64,000 nucleotides of DNA from NCBI RefSeq assembly GCF_002931075.1, contig NZ_PSTQ01000002.1:310001-374000 (forward strand), given 5' to 3'. The position numbers were made by a program, and so were the translations under genes. The notes beneath the pieces were generated by a model. It saw only the letters and a list, made by a program, of their open reading frames with translations, was not told the origin of the DNA and did not search any database. Shown one piece after another: positions 34,959 to 47,060 of this stretch. This DNA comes from Pseudoclavibacter sp. AY1F1. GTDB lineage: Bacteria > Actinomycetota > Actinomycetes > Actinomycetales > Microbacteriaceae. The number at the start of each line of letters is the position of its first letter. The stretch's first letter is position 1.

Positions 34959-36170
34959 ATGGCCGTTTACCTCGACCACGCGGCGACCACGCCGATGGTG
35001 CCTGAGGCGCGGGAAGCGCTCCTCGCCGGACTCGAGCTGACCGGGAATCCGTCGTCGATCCACGGACACGGCCAGGCCGCGAAGCGGATGCTCGAGGGTG
35101 CGAGAGAACGCGTCGCGTCTGCCCTCGGCACCGACCCGATCGAGGTTGTCCTCACATCGGGTGGAACCGAGGCGATCAACCTCGGGGTCAAGGGCCTGTA
35201 CTGGGCTAGGCGCCAGCAGGATCCCGCCCGCACGCGCATCCTCGCCCCACGGGGAGAGCACCACGCGACCGTCGACGCCGTCGAGTGGCTCGCGAACCAC
35301 GAGGGCGCGTTTGTCGACTGGCTGCCGGTCGATGGCGCCGGGCTCGTCGACCTCGTGGTCGCCGAACAGCGGATGCGCGAGCACGCCGCAGAGATCGCCC
35401 TCGTCACGGTGATCCTGGCGAACAACGAGGTCGGCTCCATGCAGCCGGTTCGGGCGCTCACTGCGCTCGCCGCCGAGCACGGGATCCCGGTGCATGTCGA
35501 CGCCGTCGCAGCCTTCGGGCACGTCCCTGTCTCGCTGCGGGACCTCGGAGCGGCCGCGCTCAGCGTGTCGGCCCATAAGATCGGCGGACCCGTCGCGATG
35601 GGGGCGCTTGCGCTTGCACGCGCCCACACCGTCGAGGCCCTGATCCACGGGGGCGGGCAGCAGAGGGGAGTGCGCTCGGGGACGCAGGACGTGCCTGCCG
35701 CCCTCGCGTTCGCAGCGGCGTCCGACGCGGCCCTGTCCCGGATGCAGGCAGAAGGTACCCGCCTCGACTTGCTCGCGAAACGGCTCGCGGAGGGACTCAC
35801 TCAGATCTCGGGTGCGCAGCTCCGGGGTGCGCCCCTCGACGGGACGCTCAACGACGGGGGCGTCGAGGTGCGAGCACGGGTGCCGGGCAACGTGCACTTC
35901 ACCTTCGACGGCTGCCAAGGCGACTCGCTGCTCTTCCTCCTCGACATGGCCGGCTTCTCGGTCTCCACCGGCTCGGCCTGCCAGGCCGGCATCGCCGAGC
36001 CATCGCACGTGCTGCTTGGCATGGGACTTCCCGAGCGCTCAGCGCTCAGCGCTCTTCGCTTCACGCTTGGCGCATCCACGACAGAGGCCGAGGTCGACGC
36101 GCTTCTCCGCGTGCTCCCGAGGATCGTGGAGCAGGCGCGCACGGCCGGCTTCTCAGACCGCACCGTCTGA
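34959..36170 (+). CDS. iscS: Cysteine desulfurase (IscS/NifS family)
   Basis: A PLP enzyme that takes sulfur from cysteine as a persulfide for tRNA thiolation and Fe-S assembly. 403 residues: the N-terminal YLDHAATTP, SGGTEAINLG, cofactor-binding Asp181 and the Schiff-base Lys207 (SAHKIGG), and the persulfide Cys341 (STGSACQAG) are all present. ATG 34959 has GGGAAG upstream. In related genomes this gene typically sits directly beside mnmA, its sulfur acceptor for tRNA 2-thiouridine; here six genes and about 6.7 kb separate them. Confidence 0.93.
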   Translation: MAVYLDHAATTPMVPEAREALLAGLELTGNPSSIHGHGQAAKRMLEGARERVASALGTDPIEVVLTSGGTEAINLGVKGLYWARRQQDPARTRILAPRGEHHATVDAVEWLANHEGAFVDWLPVDGAGLVDLVVAEQRMREHAAEIALVTVILANNEVGSMQPVRALTALAAEHGIPVHVDAVAAFGHVPVSLRDLGAAALSVSAHKIGGPVAMGALALARAHTVEALIHGGGQQRGVRSGTQDVPAALAFAAASDAALSRMQAEGTRLDLLAKRLAEGLTQISGAQLRGAPLDGTLNDGGVEVRARVPGNVHFTFDGCQGDSLLFLLDMAGFSVSTGSACQAGIAEPSHVLLGMGLPERSALSALRFTLGASTTEAEVDALLRVLPRIVEQARTAGFSDRTV

Positions 36171-36235
36171 CCTCGCGGGGTTGCGCCCGCAGCGCATCCG
36201 CGACGCATCCGCGTCTGAGTGTCGGTGGATGCGCC

Positions 36236-36241
36236 TACGCT
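36236..36241 (+). promoter_or_regulatory. -10 hexamer of the ABC exporter gene (leaderless type)
   Basis: TACGCT, 6 nt before ATG 36248. Confidence 0.45.
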
Positions 36242-36247
36242 GACGCC

Positions 36248-38131
36248 ATGACGATGCGAGGCGCAGGAGGCGGGCCACCAGCCGGGGGCCGCGTGCGCGA
36301 CGAATCCGTGATCCGAGCGGCGAACGAGCAGGCCCCGGAGATCGATGACCTGTGGCAGCGGGTGCTCCGACTGTTCTCGCCGTACCGCGGAAAGATCGCA
36401 ATCGCGCTGGTGCTGGTGCTCATCACCGCGGCCATCTCGGTGCTGCCCCCGCTGCTCACGGAGCAGGCGTTCGACGTTGGGCTCTTCCCGCCGGGCGGGA
36501 CCGGCCCGAACATCGGCGAGTTGTGGAAGGTCGTCGGCCTCATGGCGTTGCTCTGGGTCGCGTCGAGCGCCCTCGGGGTCGTTCAGACCTACTTCACGGC
36601 GAGCGTCGGCAACTCGGTCATGGGTGATCTCCGAGTGCGCCTCTTCGAGCACCTGCAGCGCATGGAACTCGCGTTCTTCACTCGCACGAAGACGGGCGTC
36701 ATCCAGTCCCGACTGCAGAACGACGTGGGCGGCGTCGCGTCGACGCTGCAGTCCATGATCACGAGCGTCGTCGGCAATATCGTGACGGTCCTCGCGGCGG
36801 TGGTAGCGATGGCGCTGCTCTCGTGGCAGCTCACGATCATCGCGTTTGTGCTCATGCCGGCACTCGTCTGGGCGCAGCGCCGTGTCGGCCAGGTGCGCGC
36901 GCGTATCGCGACCAAGACGCAGGAGTCGCTCTCGGAGATGACCGCGATCACCCAGGAGTCGCTGAGTGTCTCTGGCATCCTGCTCGCGAAGTCGTTCGGG
37001 CGCGAGGAGGCCGAGGGGCAGCGGTACCGCGCCGAGAACTTCAGGCAGATCGGTCTGCAGGTGAAGCAGACCATGAGCGGGCAGACGTTCTTCGCGTTCG
37101 TCTCGATCGTGTTCTCGCTGGTACCCGCCGCCGTCTACATCGTCGGGGCCTACCTCATCACGGGAGGCGTCGATCTGACTGCAGGGGCGATCGTCGCGTT
37201 CACGACCGTGCAAACGAGGCTCACGATGCCGCTCATCGGGCTCATGCGCATCGGTCTCGAGGTGCAGACCTCGAAGGCCCTCTTCGCGCGCATCTTCGAG
37301 TACCTCGATATGACGCCAGCCATCACGCCGTCGTCAGCGCCTGCGGCGCTCGACGCCTCGAAGCTCGGCGAGGTCGAGTTCGATCACGTGTCGTTCCGGT
37401 ACCCGGATGCGGAGATCGATTCGGCACCGACGCTGGACGACGTGTCGTTCACGGTCCGCCCTGGCGAGTTCGTCGCCTTCGTTGGTCCGAGCGGAGCGGG
37501 GAAGACCACGATCGGCTACCTCGTGCCGCGGCTCTACGAGGTCTCCACTGGCGCCGTGAAGTTCGCTGGCATCGACGTGCGCGACCTCGACCATGACGCG
37601 CTCATCGCCAACACGGGCATCGTGAGCCAGGAGAGCTACCTGTTCCACGCGTCGATCGCCGAGAACCTGCGCTTCGCGAAGCCGGACGCGTCGCAGGCGG
37701 AGATCGAGGAGGCTTGCAGACAGGCGAACATCCACGAGACGATCTCCAAGTTCCCCGACGGCTACGAGACGCTCGTCGGAGAGCGCGGCTACCGCCTCTC
37801 TGGCGGAGAGAAGCAGCGGGTCGCGATCGCCCGGGTGCTGCTCAAGGACCCGGCGGTACTTGTTCTCGACGAGGCGACGAGTGCGCTCGACACCCGCTCC
37901 GAAAGGTTCGTGCAGCGGGCCCTCGACGCCGCCTCGCGTGGGCGCACGGTGCTCGCCATCGCACACCGGCTGTCGACGGTCAAGGACGCCGACCTCATCT
38001 GCGTCATCGACGAGGGTCGCATCGTGGAGCGGGGCAACCACGCCGAGCTCATGGCGCGGGGAGGCCTCTACGCGGCACTCCACGCCGAGCAGCACACCGA
38101 GCTTGGCGCGCTGCCGGAGCGAGAGCTGTGA
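36248..38131 (+). CDS. ABC exporter, fused permease and ATPase (half-transporter)
   Basis: A 627-residue type IV ABC half-exporter that should dimerise. Six TM helices (about 50-340) precede the ATPase: Walker A GPSGAGKT near 413-420, Q-loop VSQESYLFH, signature LSGGEKQR near 517-524, Walker B VLVLDEATSALD near 539-550, H-loop AIAHRLST. It resembles multidrug or lipid exporters of the MsbA/LmrA type; substrate unknown. ATG 36248 follows TACGCT by 6 nt, favouring a leaderless start. Its stop codon falls inside a 19-bp tandem repeat. It opens the accessory block between iscS and mnmA. Confidence 0.92.
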   Translation: MTMRGAGGGPPAGGRVRDESVIRAANEQAPEIDDLWQRVLRLFSPYRGKIAIALVLVLITAAISVLPPLLTEQAFDVGLFPPGGTGPNIGELWKVVGLMALLWVASSALGVVQTYFTASVGNSVMGDLRVRLFEHLQRMELAFFTRTKTGVIQSRLQNDVGGVASTLQSMITSVVGNIVTVLAAVVAMALLSWQLTIIAFVLMPALVWAQRRVGQVRARIATKTQESLSEMTAITQESLSVSGILLAKSFGREEAEGQRYRAENFRQIGLQVKQTMSGQTFFAFVSIVFSLVPAAVYIVGAYLITGGVDLTAGAIVAFTTVQTRLTMPLIGLMRIGLEVQTSKALFARIFEYLDMTPAITPSSAPAALDASKLGEVEFDHVSFRYPDAEIDSAPTLDDVSFTVRPGEFVAFVGPSGAGKTTIGYLVPRLYEVSTGAVKFAGIDVRDLDHDALIANTGIVSQESYLFHASIAENLRFAKPDASQAEIEEACRQANIHETISKFPDGYETLVGERGYRLSGGEKQRVAIARVLLKDPAVLVLDEATSALDTRSERFVQRALDAASRGRTVLAIAHRLSTVKDADLICVIDEGRIVERGNHAELMARGGLYAALHAEQHTELGALPEREL

Positions 38132-38190
38132 CGTGGTCGGGCAGTCGAGACGTGGTCGGGCAGTCGTGACGTGGTCGGGCAGTCGTGACG
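38128..38190. repeat. 19-bp tandem repeat at the ABC exporter 3' end
   Basis: Three 19-bp units (38128-38146, 38147-38165, 38166-38184) plus a partial fourth, unit GTGACGTGGTCGGGCAGTC, with one mismatch in unit 2. Unit 1 contains the ABC exporter stop codon. Confidence 0.9.
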
Positions 38191-38209
38191 CGGCCGGCGA
38201 GACCCGCGC

Positions 38210-39478
38210 CTACCGAGCAAGCTGGATCTCGTCTTCGATCTTCCACTTCCCTGCGAGTGCAGGGGCGAGTGGGATGACGGCGAGGGTGAGCACGGCGAGG
38301 AGGCCGAGTGAGATCGACCAGTTCCCGGTGGCCGTGGCGAGCACGCTGACCGTGAGCGGCGCGAGGGCCGCGAGCGCGTAGCCGACGAGCTGCACGAAAC
38401 CGCTCAGGATGGCGGAGCCGCGCTGACCTGCCGCTCGCAGGCCGATGAGCGTGAGGCAGATCGGGAAGATGAGCTGGCCGAATCCGATGAGCACAACCCA
38501 CAAGACGGGCGCCGCGGTCGGAGCGAAGATGAGCCCCGCATAGCCCAGGGCGAAGCCGGCAGCCGCAGAGATGAGCGGCCAGGTGGTGCCGAGGTGCTTG
38601 ATGACCAGGGGAGTGGCCAGGGAGAGGGGGATGCCCATGGCGGCGAACAGCGAGAGGTAGCCGGCCGCGGCGACCGTATCCGCCCCCGCTCGCTCCTGCA
38701 GGATGGTCGGCAGCCACCCGAAGCAGCAGTACGCGTTCATCGAGGAGATGGCGAACGTGGCAGCGAGAGCCCACGCGCGCTTCGACCGCCAGATGGACTT
38801 CGCGGGCTTGGCGCGCGTGCCGTCGGGGAGCGTGATCGCCCCGGTCGTCGGCGCGACGTCGCCGCGTGCGGCGCGCACCTGCGCGCGCACGAGCAGGACG
38901 AGCCAGGGAACGGCGGCCGAGGCCGCGACGATGGCCCACATCGAGAGTGAGGTGCGCCAGCCGGATGCAAGGGCGACGGGGGCGGCGACCAGCGGCGGCA
39001 GCATGGTGCCGAGTGCGACGATGATCGCGTAGGTCGAGGTCATGGTGGGGATGCGTGACCTGAAGTAGGTGACCACGACGGGCGGCAGGAGGATATTGCC
39101 GATGCCCATTCCGAGCAGCGCGATCCCGCTGCCCCCGAGGAGGGTCGGGACGTTCGGTGCCGCACCGCGCAGGAGGTGACCGGTGATGATCGCGGCGAGT
39201 GCGACGACGATGAGCAGTTCGAGGCGGACTCGTCGCAGGAGCCACGGGGTGATGAGTCCGGCGATCGCGAAGGCGACAGGGGGGAGCATCGTCAGCACGC
39301 CAGTGGTAGCGCCCTCGAGTGGGAGGTCCACCGAGATGAGGTCGAAGATCGGTGAGGCGTTGGTGACGGCCGTCCGCAGGTTCAGAGCGAGGAGGACAAG
39401 CGCGAGGACGGCGACGGCCGTCCAGATCCACGGTGACCTGGCGCTTTCCGAGGGGTTCTGGGAGGGGAGAGATGACAC
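38210..39478 (-). CDS. MFS transporter, CynX/NimT type
   Basis: A 422-residue major facilitator with 12 predicted TM helices and a charged central loop (about 190-215). The pattern LALNLRTAVTNASPIFDLIS in helix 1, LLGMGIGNILLPPVV and the NAYCCFGWLPTIL segment are typical of the CynX/NimT (cyanate/2-nitroimidazole) subfamily; substrate not predictable. GTG 39478 is taken as the start because the frame upstream to 39535 runs across the divergent promoter; a possible -10 TACAGT (39487-39492) lies 8 nt before this GTG. It is divergent from a TetR gene that may control it. Confidence 0.85.
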   Translation of the reverse strand: MSSLPSQNPSESARSPWIWTAVAVLALVLLALNLRTAVTNASPIFDLISVDLPLEGATTGVLTMLPPVAFAIAGLITPWLLRRVRLELLIVVALAAIITGHLLRGAAPNVPTLLGGSGIALLGMGIGNILLPPVVVTYFRSRIPTMTSTYAIIVALGTMLPPLVAAPVALASGWRTSLSMWAIVAASAAVPWLVLLVRAQVRAARGDVAPTTGAITLPDGTRAKPAKSIWRSKRAWALAATFAISSMNAYCCFGWLPTILQERAGADTVAAAGYLSLFAAMGIPLSLATPLVIKHLGTTWPLISAAAGFALGYAGLIFAPTAAPVLWVVLIGFGQLIFPICLTLIGLRAAGQRGSAILSGFVQLVGYALAALAPLTVSVLATATGNWSISLGLLAVLTLAVIPLAPALAGKWKIEDEIQLAR

Positions 39479-39481
39479 GAG

Positions 39482-39536
39482 GTGCAACTGTACCCAGCAC
39501 GTGCACAGGAACGTTGCACTTGTGAAAGTTTGCACT
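39482..39536. promoter_or_regulatory. Candidate TetR operator region
   Basis: GTGCAAC (39482-39488) and GTTGCAC (39513-39519) are inverted; TTGCACT recurs as a direct repeat at 39514-39520 and 39530-39536; GCACGTGC (39497-39504) is a perfect palindrome between them. All lie in the divergent gap and overlap the TetR promoter. Confidence 0.5.
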
Positions 39537-39548
39537 CATGCATATTCT
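39520..39548 (+). promoter_or_regulatory. Promoter of the TetR gene
   Basis: TTGTGA (39520-39525), 17-bp spacer, TATTCT (39543-39548), 6 nt before GTG 39555. It overlaps the repeated TTGCACT motif, as expected for autoregulation. Confidence 0.65.
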
Positions 39549-39554
39549 TGAGTG

Positions 39555-40169
39555 GTGTCGAACTCAGCCCTCTCTCTCCGCGAACGCAACCGCATCGACT
39601 GCTGGCACGCCATCCACGACGCTGCGGCCGACCTGACGATCGAACGTGGCCTCGACGAGACGACGATCGACGCCATCAGCGATCGGGCGGGCGTCTCGCG
39701 CCGCACCTTCTTCAACTATTTCCCGAGCAAGGAAGACGCGGTCCTCGGCATGCAGGCGCCAACGCTGCCGGCGGGGGCGCTTGACGACTACCGCGCGGGC
39801 GACGGCGACTCCTTCGGTCGCACGATGCGGCTCATGCTCGCTGTTCTGGACTCGGCGATCCCCGACCATGACGACTTCCCCAGGCGACGCACGCTCGCCG
39901 ACCAGCATCCCGTGCTCGAGGAACGCCTCAGGCGCCACATCAGCGCGGCAGAGGACATCGTCCTCGCGATCCTGACCGCGCAGGACGCCGATACCGCGGC
40001 CGAGTCCCTCCCGGGCGGCATCGAGTCGGCGAAGGCGCTGCTGTCGCTCGCCGCGACCATCCTCCGCTTCACGAGCAGGTACGACCCGCACGGCATTCTC
40101 GTCGACAGGGAAGCCGCCATCAACAACTCCATCGACATCTTCCGGAAAGCGATCTCAGAAGCCCTATGA
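39555..40169 (+). CDS. TetR-family transcriptional regulator
   Basis: A 204-residue TetR protein: N-terminal helix-turn-helix (about 10-60) with AADLTIERGLDETTIDAISDRAG, then SRRTFFNYFPSKEDAVLG, the usual recognition helix, followed by a ligand-binding helical domain. It overlaps the start of the MFS drug exporter gene (ATGA), so it most likely represses its own operon, and perhaps the divergent CynX-type transporter. GTG 39555 is preferred over GTG 39552 because TATTCT lies 6 nt upstream. Confidence 0.9.
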   Translation: MSNSALSLRERNRIDCWHAIHDAAADLTIERGLDETTIDAISDRAGVSRRTFFNYFPSKEDAVLGMQAPTLPAGALDDYRAGDGDSFGRTMRLMLAVLDSAIPDHDDFPRRRTLADQHPVLEERLRRHISAAEDIVLAILTAQDADTAAESLPGGIESAKALLSLAATILRFTSRYDPHGILVDREAAINNSIDIFRKAISEAL

Positions 40170-41860
40170 CGACTCCCCCCAGCATCGATTCGCAGGCCCG
40201 CGCCGACGCTTCGACAGGCGAGAATGCCCAGACTGGCGAGAATGCCCAGACTGGCGAGAAAGCCCAGGCAGCCACGGCCGCGCTGACAAGCCCCGCCTCG
40301 CACGCCACTCAGCGGACTGCCGCGGCCGGCGCCGCCGGTTCTCACAAGCGCAGCATCGTTCCCCTCTTCCTCGGCCTCATGGTCACGATGCTCATGGCCT
40401 CGCTCAACAACACGGTGCTCTCCAGCGCCATGCCGACCATCGTCGGCGAGCTGCACGGCGTCGAGCACATGAGCTGGGTGGTGACTTCCTTCATCCTGGC
40501 CTCCACCGTCATGATGCCCGTCTACGGCAACCTCTCTGACCTCTTCGGCCGCAAGCCGCTGCTGCTCATCGCTATCGGACTCTTCATCGCGGGCTCCGTC
40601 CTCGGCGGGCTGGCCCCGTCGATCGAGCTGCTCATCGGGGCGCGCATCGTTCAGGGCCTCGGCGGTGGCGGCCTCATGATCCTGTCGCAGGCCGCCATCG
40701 CTGACGTCGTGCCCGCCCGCGAGCGTGGCAAGTACATGGGCGTCATGGGCGCGGTGTTCGCCTTCTCGTCCGTGGCGGGCCCGCTCCTCGGTGGCTGGTT
40801 CACGGAGGGCCCGGGATGGCGCTGGGTGTTCTGGATCAACCTGCCGCTCGGCGCGCTCGCGCTCCTCGCGACAGTCTTCCTCCTGCGCCTGCCGAAGCGT
40901 CCCGCGCACGAGCGCACCCGCATCGACGTCGGCGGTATGGCTCTCATCTCCCTGGCCACGACCGCGCTGGTGCTTGTCGGCACCTGGGGTGGTTCGCAGT
41001 ACGAGTGGACCTCCCCGACGATCCTGCTCCTCGCAGCGCTCGCGGTGGTCTCGGCCGTCGGCTTCGTGTTCGTCGAGCGCAGCGCTGCGAACCCGATCAT
41101 GCCGCTTGGCATGTTCCGCGACCGCAACTTCATCCTGACGACGATCGCGAGCCTCTCCACGGGGGTCATCATGTTCGGCACGCTCGGCTACATGCCCACG
41201 TATCTGCAGATGGTGACGGGTTCGGGCCCGACCGTGTCTGGCCTCCTCATGACCCCGATGATGGGCGCTCTGCTCATCACCTCCATCCTGAGCGGCCAGT
41301 ACGTCTCGCGGACGGGACGCTACAAGTGGGTGCCGATCGCGGGTTCAGCAGTGCTCGGCGTTGGCCTCGGGGTGCTCTCATTTGTCACGGTCGACAGTCC
41401 AATCTGGCTGATCTGCGTCGCTCTCGGCATCATGGGCGTCGGGCTCGGCGGCAGCATGCAGTTGCTGACCCTCATCGTGCAGAACTCGTTCCCAGCGCGC
41501 ATCGTCGGCACGGCGACGGCGGCGAACAACTACTTCCGCCAGGTGGGAGCGACGCTCGGCTCAGCAGTTGTCGGCTCGGTCTTTGCCGCGCGCCTGACGC
41601 AGATGGTCGCCGACCGTCTTCCCGCTGGGGCGGCGGCAGAGGACGGCGCGAGCTCGTTCACGCCCGCGGCGATCGCCGAGCTGCCTGATCAGCTGCGTGC
41701 CATCATCGTCGGGTCGTACAACGAGGCGCTCATCCCGATCTTCCTCGCCCTGGTTCCCCTGACGGTCATCTCGATCATCGCGCTGTCGTTCCTGCGCGAG
41801 AAGCCGCTCGCGACCGGCTCGGAGCCCGCAACGACGACCTCGGCGACGCACATCGGCTGA
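40166..41860 (+). CDS. MFS multidrug exporter, EmrB/QacA (DHA2) type
   Basis: A 564-residue drug:H+ antiporter with about 14 TM helices. Helix-1 LNNTVLSSAMPTIVGEL, motif A in GNLSDLFGRKPLLL, and motif C in GAVFAFSSVAGPLLGGWF are diagnostic for the DHA2 group. The hydrophilic N-terminus (1-60) has three copies of TGENAQ or close variants. It is co-transcribed and translationally coupled with the upstream TetR gene, so it is probably induced by its substrates. Confidence 0.91.
   Translation: MTTPPSIDSQARADASTGENAQTGENAQTGEKAQAATAALTSPASHATQRTAAAGAAGSHKRSIVPLFLGLMVTMLMASLNNTVLSSAMPTIVGELHGVEHMSWVVTSFILASTVMMPVYGNLSDLFGRKPLLLIAIGLFIAGSVLGGLAPSIELLIGARIVQGLGGGGLMILSQAAIADVVPARERGKYMGVMGAVFAFSSVAGPLLGGWFTEGPGWRWVFWINLPLGALALLATVFLLRLPKRPAHERTRIDVGGMALISLATTALVLVGTWGGSQYEWTSPTILLLAALAVVSAVGFVFVERSAANPIMPLGMFRDRNFILTTIASLSTGVIMFGTLGYMPTYLQMVTGSGPTVSGLLMTPMMGALLITSILSGQYVSRTGRYKWVPIAGSAVLGVGLGVLSFVTVDSPIWLICVALGIMGVGLGGSMQLLTLIVQNSFPARIVGTATAANNYFRQVGATLGSAVVGSVFAARLTQMVADRLPAGAAAEDGASSFTPAAIAELPDQLRAIIVGSYNEALIPIFLALVPLTVISIIALSFLREKPLATGSEPATTTSATHIG
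40214..40267 (+). repeat. 18-bp tandem repeat in the MFS exporter N-terminus
   Basis: Three 18-bp units (40214-40231, 40232-40249, 40250-40267) encoding TGENAQ, TGENAQ, TGEKAQ; nearly identical in DNA. Confidence 0.85.
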
Positions 41861-41889
41861 TATGCGCACCCGGGCCGGAGAGTGCACCG

Positions 41890-41914
41890 CTAGGGAGTGT
41901 CAGACACGACCTAG
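41890..41914. repeat. CTAG-bounded dispersed repeat, copy B
   Basis: A 25-bp element, CTAG at both ends, with internal palindrome GTGTC-A-GACAC (41897-41907). It sits between convergent genes, covers the stop codon of the HTH gene, and matches copy C at 20 of 25 positions. Confidence 0.6.
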
Positions 41915-42822
41915 ATGCAGAGCTCCGGCCCGAGGTCGATGGTCGATCCTTCGGCCGTCATGGTCGCCAGTCCGCACCAGCGCTCGCTTGTCTCCGGGCT
42001 GATACCGAGCGTCGTGTACACCGACTGCACGTCGTGAGCTGACACCGACTGGCCGCGTTCCGAGTCGCGATCGACGGCGGGGTAGACGGACATCGTCAGC
42101 TCGTTGCCTGCGGCCATGCCGTCATATCTCGTGACTCGACCCCAGACCGCCTGGCAGCTCGTGGAGTACATCATCTGCACCTGCGTCTCGCGGTCGCGCA
42201 TCTCGCTCGCGGCGACAACCGCGTCGTCGCGGCAGATCGTCTGCATGGGATCCATGCCGTCGGCGATCTCGGCGTAGGGGTCCGGCTTGGCGTTCAGCTG
42301 CCCGACGCCGAACCAGATGCCGCTCGTCACGGCCGCCGAGACGAGGGCAGCGGCAAGGGTCGTGGTCACGAGTCTGCGCTTCGAGATGCCAGCCGACGGG
42401 GCAGCTGCCGAGCCGGTTGTCGGGGCAGCGGATACGCGCGGCGGCAGCTGCGCGGCCGTCGCGGGTGCTCCAGCTTCCACGTCCGTTCGTCGAGGCTCCG
42501 GCGCTGCTGTCTGGTCGGCGACCGGCGCGGCGTCGATGTTTGCGTTTGCGTTTGCGTTCGACGCAAGCGCGCTGCGGCGTTCGAGCCACGGGTCCGGGTC
42601 AGCGCCGAGCGCCCTGACCAAGCCCGCGACTGTCTTCTCGGTCGGTAGGCGATTTCCAGCGAAGGCGTCGCCCACCACGCTTTTGGAGATGCCCGTTTCG
42701 TCGGCGAGCCTCATGATGGTCGGCTTGCCCGCCTGTTCGCGCAGCGCCTGGAGATCGGTGGCGAATGAGGAGGGGGAGTCTGGGATGTCGCTCACGCGTT
42801 GCCTGCCTCGGGTAATCGTCAT
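41911..42822 (-). CDS. HTH-domain membrane protein with DUF2690-like extracytoplasmic domain
   Basis: A 303-residue protein. An XRE-type HTH (about 17-75: [28 protein letters not shown]) is followed by an Ala/Thr/Pro linker with a short Asn-Ala repeat, a TM segment (about 150-172), and a C-terminal domain with paired cysteines resembling DUF2690/YjfA. The layout, DNA-binding inside and a secreted-type domain outside, suggests a one-component sensor or a sporulation-type regulator remnant; role unknown. ATG 42822 has an AT-rich -10 (TATTTT, 42844-42849); GTG 42795 with AGGCAGG upstream is an alternative. Divergent from mnmA. Confidence 0.75.
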   Translation of the reverse strand: MTITRGRQRVSDIPDSPSSFATDLQALREQAGKPTIMRLADETGISKSVVGDAFAGNRLPTEKTVAGLVRALGADPDPWLERRSALASNANANANIDAAPVADQTAAPEPRRTDVEAGAPATAAQLPPRVSAAPTTGSAAAPSAGISKRRLVTTTLAAALVSAAVTSGIWFGVGQLNAKPDPYAEIADGMDPMQTICRDDAVVAASEMRDRETQVQMMYSTSCQAVWGRVTRYDGMAAGNELTMSVYPAVDRDSERGQSVSAHDVQSVYTTLGISPETSERWCGLATMTAEGSTIDLGPELCI

Positions 42823-42894
42823 TCACTGCCGCTGAACATGGTCAAAATATCAGAGTCCGAAGACCGTCCCGGGGGCTCTGTCGGAGGCCCGACG

Positions 42895-42900
42895 TACACT
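42895..42900 (+). promoter_or_regulatory. mnmA: -10 hexamer of mnmA (leaderless type)
   Basis: TACACT, 6 nt before GTG 42907; no clear -35. Confidence 0.5.
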
Positions 42901-42906
42901 TATGCG

Positions 42907-44099
42907 GTGAAAGTTCTAGCCGCAATGAGCGGCGGGGTCGATTCCGCTGTCGCAGCAGCCCGAGCCGTCGAGGCCGGGCATGACGTCATCGGCGTGCACC
43001 TCGCCCTCTCCCGAATGCCAGGTACCCTCCGCACGGGGTCGCGGGGGTGCTGCACCATCGAGGACTCGATGGATGCGCGCCGCGCCGCCGACCTCCTCAG
43101 CATCCCGTTCTACGTGTGGGACTTCTCCGAGCGGTTCAAGCTCGACGTCGTCGACGACTTCATCGCGGAGTACAGCGCAGGCCGCACGCCGAACCCCTGC
43201 ATGCGCTGCAACGAGAAGATCAAGTTCGCCGCGCTGCTGGAGAAAGCCATCGACCTCGGGTTCGACGCCGTGTGCACCGGTCACTACGCGACGCTCGACA
43301 CGGGTGACGACGGCCTCGTCGAACTGCACCGCGCGAGCGCCTGGGCCAAGGATCAGTCGTACGTGCTCGGCGTGCTCACGCAGCAGCAGCTCGAGCACTG
43401 CTACTTCCCGCTGGGGGACACCCCGTCGAAAGACCTCATTCGCGCGGAGGCCGCTGAGCGTGGCATCAGCGTGGCGCAGAAGCCCGACTCTCACGACATC
43501 TGCTTCATCCCGGACGGCGACACCAGGGGATGGCTCGGCGACCGCATCGGAACCGCGACCGGCGAAGTCGTGGATAGCGCGGGTGCGAAGCTGGGCGAGC
43601 ACGACGGTGCCACCGCCTACACCGTTGGGCAGCGCAAGGGGCTCCGCCTGGGCGTGCCAGCTCCCGACGGCAAGCCGCGGTTCGTGCTCGAGATCCGACC
43701 GAAGACCAACGAGGTTGTCGTTGGGCCGAAGGAAGCGCTCAACATCGCCGAGATCGCGGGTCAGCGGATGAGCTGGACCGGCGCCGCGAAGGCCGAGGCC
43801 GACGGAGAGTTCCGCTGCGACGTGCAGATCCGCGCTCACGCCGATCCCGTGCCCGCGACCGCGCGGGTCACCGCAAGCGCGGAGAGCACCCGCGACGACG
43901 CGACGATTCCAGGCGTCGAATGGAGTGTCGTCGTGGATGAGCCCCTCGTCGGTGTCGCCCCCGGCCAGACTGCGGTGGTCTACGTCGGCACACGCGTGCT
44001 CGGCCAGTTCACTATTGATCGCACGGTCAGCGCAGTTCAGGGCGATGCAACCGTCGCAGGGGAATCCGGGGCGCAGAGCGCTGGCGGGCAGGAGGCAGC

Positions 44100-44103
<4 letters not shown>
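42907..44103 (+). CDS. mnmA: tRNA-specific 2-thiouridylase
   Basis: MnmA thiolates U34 of tRNA Lys, Glu and Gln using sulfur from a cysteine desulfurase. 398 residues: the PP-loop SGGVDS at 8-13, the catalytic Cys98 in TPNPCMRCN, partner Cys199 in SHDICFIP, and the C-terminal beta domains with [13 protein letters not shown] 42907 gives [10 protein letters not shown], the standard start, and has TACACT 6 nt upstream. The C-terminus has a Gly/Ala/Ser-rich extension. Its stop overlaps the next gene, which overlaps ligA, so mnmA-membrane protein-ligA form a coupled operon. Confidence 0.95.
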
Positions 44104-46951
<2,848 letters not shown>

Positions 46952-47060
46952 GGGCCGGCCTGGCTCTGACGACCAGGAGCGGACTCCGAGGCTGCGGCCC
47001 GGTCGCTCGGCTACAGTGTGCAGGCCGTGGCATCGGCTCGCCGCGGAGGAACGGGGAACC

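Noticed and set aside
36188-36235. GCATCCGC repeats upstream of the ABC exporter as a regulator site
   Set aside because: The same hexamer is scattered through the whole window, so a local operator is not supported.
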